In this document: positions 8,047 through 16,133 of the stretch, piece by piece
Layout of the letters: each line of letters opens with the position of its first letter
How positions within the stretch are numbered: position 1 is the stretch's first letter
Assembly: GCF_003351045.1 (NCBI RefSeq)
Contig: NZ_QQZY01000006.1
Span: 62,001 to 126,000, forward strand
Source of the DNA: Gaiella occulta
GTDB taxonomy: Bacteria > Actinomycetota > Thermoleophilia > Gaiellales > Gaiellaceae
Direction of reading: 5' to 3'
DNA: 64,000 nucleotides
Notes under the pieces: generated by a model
The model's input: the letters and a program-made list of their open reading frames with translations, nothing else
Databases searched by the model: none
What the model was told of the DNA's origin: nothing
Translations under genes and position numbers: made by a program

Positions 8047-8292
8047 GTGCGCTCCTGGCAGAGAGTCGCCGTCGCCGCCGCGCTCGTGGCGGCGATCGCC
8101 GCAGCGGGCATCCTCGCGAATCTCACGCTGCTCGGGCTGACGCAGGACGGGAGCGAGCCGGCCGGGAAGCTGAGCCCGCGCGCGGTCTTCACACGGGACG
8201 GCGGCGCACCGGCAGCGCCCGTGACGACGGGCGCCGGCAGGAGCGACGCGCCCCGGTCGGGCCACGAGAAGTCGTCCGACCGCGACGACTAG
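8047..8292 (+). CDS. Small single-pass membrane protein
   Basis: An 81-residue product with a membrane helix at residues 6-30 (VAVAAALVAAIAAAGILANL) and a polar, disordered tail rich in Gly, Ala, Ser and Asp. GTG 8047 is chosen over GTG 8041 because a TAGGCT hexamer (8035-8040) ends six bases before it, the same leaderless spacing seen elsewhere in the window. It lies 38 bases after the ferric-reductase-like gene on the same strand and may belong to the same membrane redox cassette. No family is recognised. Confidence 0.6.
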   Translation: MRSWQRVAVAAALVAAIAAAGILANLTLLGLTQDGSEPAGKLSPRAVFTRDGGAPAAPVTTGAGRSDAPRSGHEKSSDRDD

Positions 8293-8306
8293 CCCTGCCG
8301 TTGGGC

Positions 8307-9167
8307 TCACTCGTCCTGGAACCAGAAGAAGCCGACGGCGCCCGGGCCGGCGTGGCTGCCGACGACGGCGCCGAGGTTCCCGACGAGCTCGATCTCGGCC
8401 TGCGGTCGGGCGCGGCGGACGAGGTCGGTGAGCACGTCGATCCACTCGGGCACGTCCGCGTGCGCGATCGCGACGCGCAGGCCGGGGCGATCCTCGCTGG
8501 CGGACGTGAACACCCGGGCGAACTCCGCGAGCGCCTTCTGGCGGCCGCGTACCTTTCCGATCGGCACGATCACGCCGCCGTCCACGCCGAGGATCGGCTT
8601 CACGTTGAGGATCGTGCCGGCGAGCGCCTGCGCGCGCCCGATGCGCCCGCCCTTCTGCAGGTACTCGAGCGTGCCGACGGTGAAGACGACGCCGCTCCGG
8701 CGTCTGAAGCGCTCGACCAGCCGGTCGATCTCCTCGTCGCTCGTGCCACGCGCCAGGCGGCGCTGGATCGCCAGCGCCAGCATCGCCACGGCGAGCGAGA
8801 CGGTCTCCGAGTCGACCACGCGCACCCGCTCGCCCCCGAGCTCGGCGGCCGCGAGCGCCGCCGACTGGAACGTTCCGGAGAGCTTGGCCGAGAGGTGCAG
8901 CGAGTAGATGCGCTCGTAGCCGTCGAGGCTCGCGTAGGCGTCGAGGAAGTCCTGCGGGGTCGGCTGCGAGGTCGTCGGCAGCGCCGCGGCGTGCTCGAGC
9001 CTCTCGTAGAAGTCGTGCGAGCCGATGTCGACGTGGTCGCGATACGACTCCTCGCCGAAGCGCACGTACAGCGGCACGACCCTCATGTTCGGGTAGCGCT
9101 CGCGCGCCTCCGGGAAGTCGGACGTCGAATCGAGCACGATCGCGGTGTTCGTCTCGGTCAGGTCCAT
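8307..9167 (-). CDS. DegV family fatty-acid-binding protein (FakB-type)
   Basis: DegV/FakB proteins hold a fatty acid while the FakA kinase phosphorylates its carboxylate, feeding exogenous fatty acids into phospholipid synthesis. The 286-residue protein has AIVLDSTSDFPEA near the N-terminus, LPTTSQPTPQDFLDAY, the ligand-binding SAKLSGTFQSA, VDSETVSLA, and LEYLQKGGRIGRA, all hallmark DegV motifs. ATG 9167 has a good GAGGAG ribosome site. A longer frame from 9188 is less likely. Its start lies inside the end of the lone receiver gene. It is the last gene of the operon with fakA, which supports the FakB role. Confidence 0.92.
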   Translation of the reverse strand: MDLTETNTAIVLDSTSDFPEARERYPNMRVVPLYVRFGEESYRDHVDIGSHDFYERLEHAAALPTTSQPTPQDFLDAYASLDGYERIYSLHLSAKLSGTFQSAALAAAELGGERVRVVDSETVSLAVAMLALAIQRRLARGTSDEEIDRLVERFRRRSGVVFTVGTLEYLQKGGRIGRAQALAGTILNVKPILGVDGGVIVPIGKVRGRQKALAEFARVFTSASEDRPGLRVAIAHADVPEWIDVLTDLVRRARPQAEIELVGNLGAVVGSHAGPGAVGFFWFQDE

Positions 9168-9547
9168 CGGTCGTCTCCTCTCGTGCACGCGGACCGGATC
9201 GCTGCGACGAGCTCCTCCGTGGGTCGGCCCTTCTCGATGAGCGTGACGGCGCCGGCAGCGAGGACGGCGTCGCGATCGGCTGCGGTTGCCTCGGCCGTGA
9301 GGCAGATGACCGCCGTCTCCGGATACAGGTCGCGGAGGCGCGCGGTCGCCCGAGCGCCGTCGAGGCCCGGCAGGCGGAAGTCCATCAGCACGACGTCGGG
9401 AGCGAGCGCGCCCACGGCGGCGACGGCGGCGACGCCGTCCGCGACGGCGCCGACGACATGGATGCCGTCGCAGGCGCCGAGCAGGAGCTCGAGCGTGGAG
9501 CAGTAGACGTCGTTGTCCTCGGCGAGCAACACGCGGATCGCGTCCAC
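9158..9547 (-). CDS. Stand-alone response-regulator receiver domain
   Basis: A 129-residue CheY/NarL-type receiver with no output domain: acidic pair in LLAEDND, phospho-acceptor Asp56 in VVLMDFRLPGLDG, Thr in AVICLTAEA, and Lys in TLIEKGRP. It starts from GTG, seven bases after the fakA stop, and overlaps degV by ten bases, so it is made from the fatty-acid kinase operon. No kinase gene is adjacent. It may act by protein-protein contact, possibly on FakA/FakB or on an unlinked partner, but nothing in the sequence decides this. Confidence 0.88.
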   Translation of the reverse strand: MDAIRVLLAEDNDVYCSTLELLLGACDGIHVVGAVADGVAAVAAVGALAPDVVLMDFRLPGLDGARATARLRDLYPETAVICLTAEATAADRDAVLAAGAVTLIEKGRPTEELVAAIRSACTRGDDRWT

Positions 9548-9553
9548 AGCCGC

Positions 9554-11146
9554 CTACTCCGCCGACAGCAGCAGCGGATAGTGCGGCTGGCCGCCCTCGT
9601 GCGTCTCGACCTCGACCTCGGGGTGTCGCGTGCCGATGCGCTCGAGGAGATCCGCGAGCGGCGGCGCGTCGGCGCCGGTGAGCAGGGTGAGGAGGCCGCG
9701 CCCGCCGTCCAGCAGGCGCTCGACGACGGCCCAGGCGACCTCGACGAAGTCGTCGCCGCTCGCCACCGCGGCGCCGTCGGCGAGACCGAGCCAGGCGCCC
9801 CGCCGTACGTCGACGCCGTCGAGCTCGACGTCGCGCGACGCGACGGTGACCTCGCCGGCGGCGATCGCGGCCTGCGCGTCGCGCATCGTCTCCTCGTTCT
9901 CGGCGGCGGAGCGCTCGGGGTCGTAGGCGACCATCGCCGCGAGCCCCGCCTGCACGGAACAGGTCGGGACGACGCGCACGGGCTTGCCCGCCAGGGCCGC
10001 TGCCTGCTCCGCGCTGAGGATCACGTTCTTGTTGTTGGGGAGCACGATCACCTCGGTCGCCGGCGTCGCGTCGACGGCGGCGACGATGTCGGCGGTGGAC
10101 GGGTTCATCGTCTGCCCGCCCTCGATCACCCGCGCGGCGCGCATGCTCTCGAACAGCCGCCGGTTGCCCTCGCCGGGGGCGACGACGACGACGCCCGTCT
10201 CGAGCGTCGGCAGGCCGTTCACGGAGCCGGCGGCGAGCCGCTCGCCGCGCTCCACCGTCTGCCGGTGCATGTTCGCGATCTCGACCCCCTCGACCTCTCC
10301 CCTCTGTGTCGCGAGCGTGAGCACGGCGCCCGGGTCGTCGCTGTGGACGTGCACCTTCAGCGCCGTGGCGTCGCCGACGACGAGGAGCGAGTCGCCGATC
10401 CGCTCGAGCTCGCGCTCGAGGCTGCCCGCATCCAGCTCCTCCCCCTCGACGACGAAGACCGTGCAGTAGCGGTAGCGGGACAGCTCCCGGTGGACGGCGT
10501 CGAGCGAGAGCTCGACCCCGGCGGCGGGCGCGTCGGGGAGCTCCTCTCCCGCCACCGCGGCGCGCAGTCCGCGGATGATCTCCACGAGCCCGGCACCGCC
10601 GGCGTCGACGACGCCGGCCTCCGCGAGGACGGGCAGCATCTCCGGCGTGCGGCGCAGCGCGTCCTCGCCGTGGGCGACGACGCGCGCGAGGAGCTCGTCC
10701 TTCGGCAGCGAGCGCACCTCGGGCAGCTCCGCCTCCTCCGCCATCTCGCGGATCACGGTCAGCATCGTCCCCTCGACGGGGCGGCGCACCGCGCGGTAGG
10801 CGGCATCGCTCGCCGACCGGAACGCGCGTGCGACGACGGGGCCGTCGATCTCGTCCTGCTCGGCGAGCACGTCGGCGAAGCCGCGCACGATCTGGCTGAA
10901 GATGACGCCGGAGTTGCCGCGCGCGCCCATGAGAGCGGCGCGGGAGAGCTCGCGCGCCACGGCCTCGTGACCGTCGGCGCTGGAGCGGTCGAGCGCCTCG
11001 ACGATCGCGCGCACGGTGAGGGTCAGGTTCGTGCCCGTGTCGCCGTCCGGCACCGGGTAGACGTTGAGATCGTCGATGCGCCGGCGGTTCGTCTCGAGGT
11101 TGTGCAGAGCCGCCCTGGCGATCTCGCGCGCCCGGTCGAGGTTCAC
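9554..11146 (-). CDS. fakA: Fatty acid kinase catalytic subunit FakA (DAK2/DhaL-like)
   Basis: FakA phosphorylates fatty acids held by FakB/DegV. The 530-residue protein has the DhaL-type kinase domain first (LNVYPVPDGDTGTNLTLTVR with metal-binding aspartates, then ALMGARGNSGVIFSQI and AGVVDAGGAGLVEI), followed by the middle and C-terminal FakB-interacting region containing HVHSDDPG, GGQTMNPSTADI and VLPNNKNVILSA. Motif order and length match FakA. The GTG start overlaps the asp23 stop. With degV two genes downstream this forms a complete fatty-acid activation operon. Confidence 0.94.
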   Translation of the reverse strand: MNLDRAREIARAALHNLETNRRRIDDLNVYPVPDGDTGTNLTLTVRAIVEALDRSSADGHEAVARELSRAALMGARGNSGVIFSQIVRGFADVLAEQDEIDGPVVARAFRSASDAAYRAVRRPVEGTMLTVIREMAEEAELPEVRSLPKDELLARVVAHGEDALRRTPEMLPVLAEAGVVDAGGAGLVEIIRGLRAAVAGEELPDAPAAGVELSLDAVHRELSRYRYCTVFVVEGEELDAGSLERELERIGDSLLVVGDATALKVHVHSDDPGAVLTLATQRGEVEGVEIANMHRQTVERGERLAAGSVNGLPTLETGVVVVAPGEGNRRLFESMRAARVIEGGQTMNPSTADIVAAVDATPATEVIVLPNNKNVILSAEQAAALAGKPVRVVPTCSVQAGLAAMVAYDPERSAAENEETMRDAQAAIAAGEVTVASRDVELDGVDVRRGAWLGLADGAAVASGDDFVEVAWAVVERLLDGGRGLLTLLTGADAPPLADLLERIGTRHPEVEVETHEGGQPHYPLLLSAE

Positions 11147-11499
11147 GGGGACCGCCTGACGTCCTCGATGCTCACCTCGACGGCGGCGACCGTGAGCCCG
11201 GTCTGGCGCTCGACCTCGTAGCCGACGCGGCTGCGCACGGTGGAGGCGACCTCGGCGAGGTTGAGGCCGTACTCGACGACGACGTGGAGGTCGATCTCGA
11301 GGCCGCCGTCGCGCGCCTTCACCTCGATGCCGTCGGTGAGCTTGTCGCGGCCGGGAAGCCGCGGGAAGCGGCGGCCCGCCATGCCGACGATGCCGTAGCT
11401 CTCCGCGGCGACGTGGCCGACGATCTGCGCCACCGCCTCGGAGGAGACGCTGATGCGCCCGAGGTCGGACGTCCGTGCGAGATGAGTGCCCCTGTCCAC
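11143..11499 (-). CDS. Asp23/Gls24 family envelope stress response protein
   Basis: A 118-residue Asp23-family protein (GRISVSSEAVAQIVGHVAAES, DGIEVKARDGGLEIDLHVVVEYG, EVERQTGLTVAAVEVSIEDV). Members are abundant, membrane-associated proteins, and the asp23-fakA pair is conserved across Gram-positive bacteria. Start is GTG 11499. A TAACCT hexamer (11506-11511 on this strand) ends six bases upstream, giving a probable leaderless transcript separate from rpmB. The stop overlaps the fakA start. Confidence 0.9.
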   Translation of the reverse strand: MDRGTHLARTSDLGRISVSSEAVAQIVGHVAAESYGIVGMAGRRFPRLPGRDKLTDGIEVKARDGGLEIDLHVVVEYGLNLAEVASTVRSRVGYEVERQTGLTVAAVEVSIEDVRRSP

Positions 11500-11540
11500 G
11501 CCGCGAGGTTAGACGACGGGGGCAGGCGGGGGGTTGCGCC

Positions 11541-11732
11541 TCAGACGGCCTTCGTGACCTTGCCGGCCTTGAGGCAGCGCGTGCAGACGTAGGCGCGGGT
11601 GGCCTTGCCGTCGAGCAGCATGCGGACGCGCTGGAGGTTCGGGTTGAAGCGGCGCTTGGTGGCGACCATGGAATGGCTCCGGTTGTTGCCGAAGCCGGGC
11701 TTCTTCCCGCAGATGGAGCAGACCTTGGACAT
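11541..11732 (-). CDS. rpmB: 50S ribosomal protein L28
   Basis: A 63-residue L28 of the zinc-binding type: MSKVCSICGKKPGFGN with CxxC, then RRFNPNLQRVRML and YVCTRCLKAGKVTK with the second CxxC. The four cysteines mark a zinc-replete form. It lies immediately upstream of asp23-fakA, the usual position in this phylum. A TACCAT hexamer lies ten bases before the ATG. No transcription terminator is apparent between it and asp23. Confidence 0.96.
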   Translation of the reverse strand: MSKVCSICGKKPGFGNNRSHSMVATKRRFNPNLQRVRMLLDGKATRAYVCTRCLKAGKVTKAV

Positions 11733-11775
11733 GCGGCGACGGATGGTACCGAAGGGCGCGGGCGCGGGCGCGGCG

Positions 11776-12513
11776 CTACCGCGCCGCGGCGGCCCGGAGG
11801 TTCGCGAACACGTCCGCCATCTCGAGCCCGGTGCGCACGGCCTCGGCGCCCTTGTCGACACGGCTGTCCGCCTGATCGGCGCGGTCGAGCGTGAGCACGC
11901 CGAAGGCGACCGGCACGCCGGTCTCGATCGCGGCGAGCTGGAGCCCGCTGGCGGTCTCACCGGAGACGTAGTCGAAGTGCGGGGTGTCGCCGCGGATGAC
12001 GCAGCCGAGCGCGACGATGCACGCGAAGCGGCGCGTCTTGGCGAGGGCCATCGCAGCGAGCGGTAGCTCGAACGCGCCGGGAACGGGCATCACCGTGATC
12101 GCGCCGCGGGCGACGCCGCGCGTCTCGAGCTCGGCGAGCGCCGACTCGAGCAGCCGCGTCGTGACGTCCCCGTTGAAGCGCGCGACGACGATGCCGACTG
12201 CGCGGCGCTCTCCCACCGGCTGCCCCTCGAGCACCGCGAACCCGGGCGGCACCGTGAGCTCGCCGGGAGCGTGCTCCATCGTGGCGGAGACGTGATCCGC
12301 GAGCGGAGCGGCCGGCTCGCCCGTGTCGGGCACGGCGGCGGCCTCGTCGTCGGGCTCGCGGTCGATCACGGGCTCGTCGGACTCGGGCCAGCCCTCGAGG
12401 ACGTTCTCGGCCGCCGCCTCGAGATCGGGCCCGTCAGGCTCCTGCGCCTCGTCCGCGGCTCCGCGCCGCGGGACATCGCCGCCCCACTGCGGGGTGTCGA
12501 ACCGTTCGCTCAT
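11776..12513 (-). CDS. ribH: 6,7-dimethyl-8-ribityllumazine synthase with an acidic N-terminal extension
   Basis: RibH condenses the ribityl pyrimidine with dihydroxybutanone phosphate in the penultimate riboflavin step. The catalytic core spans about residues 95-245: VGIVVARFNGDVT, VPGAFELPLAA, ALGCVIRGDTPHFDYV with the catalytic His, and FGVLTLD. Normal RibH is about 155 residues, whereas this frame has about 85 extra residues that are rich in Asp, Glu, Pro and Ala and probably disordered. ATG 12513 lies four bases after the ribBA stop, and third positions stay GC-rich, so the extension is probably translated. An internal ATG at 12279 is the alternative. Confidence 0.92.
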   Translation of the reverse strand: MSERFDTPQWGGDVPRRGAADEAQEPDGPDLEAAAENVLEGWPESDEPVIDREPDDEAAAVPDTGEPAAPLADHVSATMEHAPGELTVPPGFAVLEGQPVGERRAVGIVVARFNGDVTTRLLESALAELETRGVARGAITVMPVPGAFELPLAAMALAKTRRFACIVALGCVIRGDTPHFDYVSGETASGLQLAAIETGVPVAFGVLTLDRADQADSRVDKGAEAVRTGLEMADVFANLRAAAAR

Positions 12514-12517
12514 CGTC

Positions 12518-13783
12518 TCAGCCTCCGTCTCGGGACGACTCGGGATCGAAGCGCACGCGCTGGTGGTGCACCTTCCCTCCGATCGTGTGCCCGAGCTTGT
12601 CACGCTTCGCCTCCAGATAGCGCCGGTTCTCGTCGTTCGGCACGATCTCGATCGGCTCCTGCGAGACGACGGAGAGCCCGAAGCCGGCGATGCCGCTGAT
12701 CTTCTTGGGGTTGTTCGTGAGCACCCGGATCGTGCTGAGCCCGAGGTCGGCGAGGATCTGCGAGCCGATCCCGTACTCGCGCGCGTCGGCGACGAGGCCC
12801 AGCCGGAGGTTCGCCTCGACCGTGTCGAGCCCCTGCTCCTGGAGCTCGTACGCGCGCAGCTTGTTGAGGAGCCCGATGCCGCGGCCCTCCTGCGCGAGGT
12901 AGAGCAGGACGCCGGCGCCCTCTTCCTCGATGCGGGCGAGGGCGTGCTCGAGCTGCTCGCCGCAGTCGCAGCGCATCGAGTGGAAGACGTCGCCGGTGAG
13001 GCACTCGGAGTGGACGCGCACGAGCACGTTCTCGGCGCCGTCGACGTCGCCCTTGACGAGCGCGACGTGGTTCTTGCCGGTCAGCGTCTCCTGGTAGGCG
13101 ACGGCCTGGAACTCGCCGTGGGCGGTGGGGAGCCGCACCGAGGCGACGCGCTCCACGAGCTTCTCGTGCTTGCGGCGGTACTCGATCAGGTCGGCGACGG
13201 TGACCATCTTCAGCCCGTGCCGCTCGCAGTATCCGACGAGGTCGGGGACGCGGGCCATCGTGCCGTCGTCGTTCATGATCTCGCAGACGACGCCGGCGGG
13301 GGTGAGCCCGGCGAGGCGTGCCAGGTCGACGGCCGCCTCGGTCTGGCCGGAGCGCTGCAGCACGCCGCCCGGGCGGGCCTGCAGCGGGAAGACGTGGCCC
13401 GGCTGGACGAGGTCGGAGGCGGACGCGGTGGGGTCGATCGCCACCTGGATCGTGTGGGCGCGGTCTGCGGCGGAGATACCCGTCGAGACGCCCTCGCGCG
13501 CCTCGATCGACACCGTGAACGCGGTGCCGTACGGCGTCTCGTTCTGATCGGTCATCTGGCGCAGGCCGAGCTCGGAGCAGCGCTCGGGCGTCAGGCAGAG
13601 GCAGATGAGGCCGCGCCCGTGCATCGCCATGAAGTTGACCGCCTCGGGCGTCACGAACTGGGCTGCGATCGTGAGGTCGCCTTCGTTCTCGCGGTCCTCG
13701 TCGTCCACCACGACCACGAAGCGGCCGGAGCGAATCTCCTCCAGTGCCTCCTCGATGGTGGCGAACGGCGTCGTCTCGGGCAT
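12518..13783 (-). CDS. ribBA: Bifunctional 3,4-dihydroxy-2-butanone-4-phosphate synthase / GTP cyclohydrolase II
   Basis: This 421-residue fusion supplies both riboflavin precursors. The N-terminal RibB domain shows [25 protein letters not shown] and [16 protein letters not shown]. The C-terminal RibA domain has the zinc-binding [33 protein letters not shown] and [10 protein letters not shown]. All catalytic motifs are present. A GTG nine bases upstream (13792) is an alternative start. It sits between ribE and ribH in a compact operon. I see no FMN riboswitch upstream of any rib gene. Confidence 0.96.
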   Translation of the reverse strand: MPETTPFATIEEALEEIRSGRFVVVVDDEDRENEGDLTIAAQFVTPEAVNFMAMHGRGLICLCLTPERCSELGLRQMTDQNETPYGTAFTVSIEAREGVSTGISAADRAHTIQVAIDPTASASDLVQPGHVFPLQARPGGVLQRSGQTEAAVDLARLAGLTPAGVVCEIMNDDGTMARVPDLVGYCERHGLKMVTVADLIEYRRKHEKLVERVASVRLPTAHGEFQAVAYQETLTGKNHVALVKGDVDGAENVLVRVHSECLTGDVFHSMRCDCGEQLEHALARIEEEGAGVLLYLAQEGRGIGLLNKLRAYELQEQGLDTVEANLRLGLVADAREYGIGSQILADLGLSTIRVLTNNPKKISGIAGFGLSVVSQEPIEIVPNDENRRYLEAKRDKLGHTIGGKVHHQRVRFDPESSRDGG

Positions 13784-13817
13784 CGCGGTCACGCGGCTGA
13801 TGGTAGCCCGGCGGAGC

Positions 13818-14408
13818 TCATCCCCGGGCGACGAGCCGCTCGACGTACTTCGCGAGCACGTCGACCTCGAGGTTGACGGGCCGTCCGGGGGCGATCTCGG
13901 CGAGCGTCGTCTCGGCGAGCGTGTGCGGGATCAGCGCCAGGCCGAAGGCGTCGTCGTGCAGCTCGGCGATCGTGAGCGAGACGCCCTCGACGGCGATCGA
14001 GCCCTTCTCGACGCAGTAGCGGAGGAGGTCGTCGGGCGCCTCGACGATGACGCGGAGGCCCTCTCCCTCGGCCTCGACCGACTGCACGCGGCCGACGCCG
14101 TCGACGTGCCCCTGCACGATGTGGCCGCCCATCGCGTCGCCCGCCCGCAGCGCCGGCTCGAGGTTCACCTGGGCGCCCGCGGACAGCCCCGCGAGCGTCG
14201 TGCGGCGCAGCGTCTCCGGCACGGCGTGGAACGCGATGCGCTCGCCGTCGATCGACTCCGCCGTCAGGCAGACGCCGTTGATCGCGACGGAGCCTCCGAC
14301 CTCCACCACGGGAGCGGTGCGCGGCGCGTCGATCTCCAGCCGCACGCCGTCGTCGCCGCCCGCGAGCGAGGCGATGCGGCCGACCTCGCGCACGATGCCC
14401 GTGAACAT
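13818..14408 (-). CDS. ribE: Riboflavin synthase alpha chain
   Basis: The enzyme dismutates two lumazine molecules into riboflavin. The 196-residue protein has two lumazine-binding repeats: repeat one opens [12 protein letters not shown] with INGVCLT, and repeat two contains [14 protein letters not shown] with [10 protein letters not shown]. The MFTGIV start is diagnostic. A TAGCCT hexamer (14415-14420 on this strand) ends six bases before the ATG with no ribosome site, so this may be an internal leaderless promoter 52 bases after ribD. Confidence 0.96.
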   Translation of the reverse strand: MFTGIVREVGRIASLAGGDDGVRLEIDAPRTAPVVEVGGSVAINGVCLTAESIDGERIAFHAVPETLRRTTLAGLSAGAQVNLEPALRAGDAMGGHIVQGHVDGVGRVQSVEAEGEGLRVIVEAPDDLLRYCVEKGSIAVEGVSLTIAELHDDAFGLALIPHTLAETTLAEIAPGRPVNLEVDVLAKYVERLVARG

Positions 14409-14460
14409 GGCGCAAGGCTACATCCGCGCGGAGGGCGGTCGCGCCCGGCGGCGGGCGCGC

Positions 14461-15399
14461 TCAGGGCTCGCGGACGTACGCCTCGAGCAGCACGTCGTCG
14501 CCGACCTGCCGCGCCGAGAGGCGCGTGAGCCCGACGGGAGCGGCGAGGTCGCCGAGCAGCCGCGGGCCGTCGCCCGACAGCAGCGGGGCGACGAACAGGA
14601 GCAGCCTGTCGACGAGGCCCTGCTCGAGGAACGCGGTCGCGAGCGTCGGGCCGCCCTCGAGCAGCAGCGACTGCACGCCCTCGGCGGCCAGCGCGGCCAG
14701 CTCCTCCGCGAGCGGGCCGCTGCGCAGCTCGAGCTCGCACCCGTCCGGCAGCGGACCGCGGCCGAACGCGAGCCGGCGCGGCTGCCGGGTGACGGGGACG
14801 TCGCGCGCGTCGAGCCGCGGCGCGTCGGCGCGGACGGTGCCCATGCCGACGGCGACCGCGTCGGAGGCGGCGCGCAGCTCGTGCACGAGCCGGCGCGACG
14901 GGGCGCCGGTGACCCAGCGCACGCCGGGAACGGTGACGCGTCCGTCGAGCGTCGCTGCCGCCTTGCAGGTCACGAACGGGCGCCCGAGCGCCTTCCAGGT
15001 GCGCCACGCCTCGTTCTGGCGGCGCGCCTCGAAGCGGTCGTCGAGCTCCACCTCGACGCCTGCGGCGCGGAGCGCGTCGAGGCCGCCGGCGGCCTCGGGG
15101 TCGGGGTCGAGGCAGCCCGCGACGACCCGCGCGATGCCCGCGGCGCGGATCGCGTCGACGCAGGGCGGCGTGCGCCCGTGGTGGGCGCAGGGCTCCATCG
15201 TCACGTACAGGGTGGCGCCGAGCGCGCGCTCGCCCGCGGCCGCGAGCGCCACGATCTCGCCGTGCCGTCCGCCGTACGGCTCCGTCACGCCCTCGCCGAC
15301 GACCTCGCCGCCGTGCTCGACGACGGCTCCCACCGTGGGATTGGGGTAGGCGACGCCGAGCCTCTCCGCCGCCAGCGCGAGCGCCCGCTCGAGGCTCAT
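14461..15399 (-). CDS. ribD: Bifunctional pyrimidine deaminase/reductase RibD
   Basis: RibD performs the second and third steps of riboflavin synthesis. The 312-residue frame has an N-terminal deaminase ([10 protein letters not shown], zinc site [12 protein letters not shown] and [13 protein letters not shown]) and a C-terminal reductase ([39 protein letters not shown]). The zinc-binding His-Ala-Glu is His-Gly-Glu here, keeping the His and the catalytic Glu. It overlaps rpe by four bases (ATGA). Confidence 0.95.
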   Translation of the reverse strand: MSLERALALAAERLGVAYPNPTVGAVVEHGGEVVGEGVTEPYGGRHGEIVALAAAGERALGATLYVTMEPCAHHGRTPPCVDAIRAAGIARVVAGCLDPDPEAAGGLDALRAAGVEVELDDRFEARRQNEAWRTWKALGRPFVTCKAAATLDGRVTVPGVRWVTGAPSRRLVHELRAASDAVAVGMGTVRADAPRLDARDVPVTRQPRRLAFGRGPLPDGCELELRSGPLAEELAALAAEGVQSLLLEGGPTLATAFLEQGLVDRLLLFVAPLLSGDGPRLLGDLAAPVGLTRLSARQVGDDVLLEAYVREP

Positions 15400-16076
15400 G
15401 CGCAGGCGGCGGCGATGCGGCGGTAGGCGGCGCCGGGGTCGGGATCGCCGAAGACGGCGCTGCCCGCGACGAGCAGCGCGGCGCCGGCGGCGCGCGCGGC
15501 CGCGGCGTTGCCCTCCCCCACGCCGCCGTCGACCTGGATCGGCACCTCGACGAGCTGCCGCAGGCGTGCGATCCGTGCGAGCGCCTGCGGCATGAACGCC
15601 TGGCCGGAGTAGCCGGGATGGATGCTCATGCAGAGCACGATCTCGGCTCCCGCCTCGGCGGCGAGGGCCGCCGCCGCCTCGGGCTCCGTCTCGGGATTGA
15701 AGGCGACGCCGACGGCGAGCCCGAGCGCGCGCGCCGCCGCGGCGACGCCGGCGGCGTCTGCGGTCGCCTCGACGTGGAACGTGACAGCGTCCGCGCCCGA
15801 CGCCGCCAGCTCGGCGAAGTGGTGCGCGGGATCGGTGACCATGAGATGGCAGTCGAGCACGCCGCCGCGCTCGTGGATCCGCGGCGCGATCGAGCGCAGC
15901 ACGACGGGTCCGATCGTCACCGGCGGCACGAAGTGCCCGTCGCCGATGTCGAAGTGGAAGATGCGGCAGCCGGCGTCGAGCAGCGACTCGATCTGCGCGC
16001 CGAGCCGCATGAAATCGGCCGCGTACAGCGACGGCTCGATCTCGACGTCCCCCCGCATCCAGTCGCTCCAGCCCAC
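15396..16076 (-). CDS. rpe: Ribulose-phosphate 3-epimerase
   Basis: Rpe interconverts ribulose 5-phosphate and xylulose 5-phosphate in the pentose phosphate pathway and so supplies the RibB substrate pool. The 226-residue TIM barrel has EPSLYAADFMRLG, HFDIGDGHFVPPVTIGP with metal ligands, LDCHLMVTDP, MSIHPGYSGQAF and QVDGGVGEGNAA. GTG 16076 is preceded by TAAGAT ending seven bases upstream. ATG 16058 is an alternative. It overlaps ribD. Confidence 0.95.
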   Translation of the reverse strand: MGWSDWMRGDVEIEPSLYAADFMRLGAQIESLLDAGCRIFHFDIGDGHFVPPVTIGPVVLRSIAPRIHERGGVLDCHLMVTDPAHHFAELAASGADAVTFHVEATADAAGVAAAARALGLAVGVAFNPETEPEAAAALAAEAGAEIVLCMSIHPGYSGQAFMPQALARIARLRQLVEVPIQVDGGVGEGNAAAARAAGAALLVAGSAVFGDPDPGAAYRRIAAACA

Positions 16077-16133
16077 GACGTCGATCTTACGGCCGCCGCG
16101 TCCTCTCGCGCGCGGGAGAGGGCGCGCCCGCCG

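Noticed and set aside
11776-16076. FMN riboswitch for the riboflavin genes
   Set aside because: Gaps between the rib genes are too short, and I see no conserved RFN-element sequence upstream of rpe or ribD.
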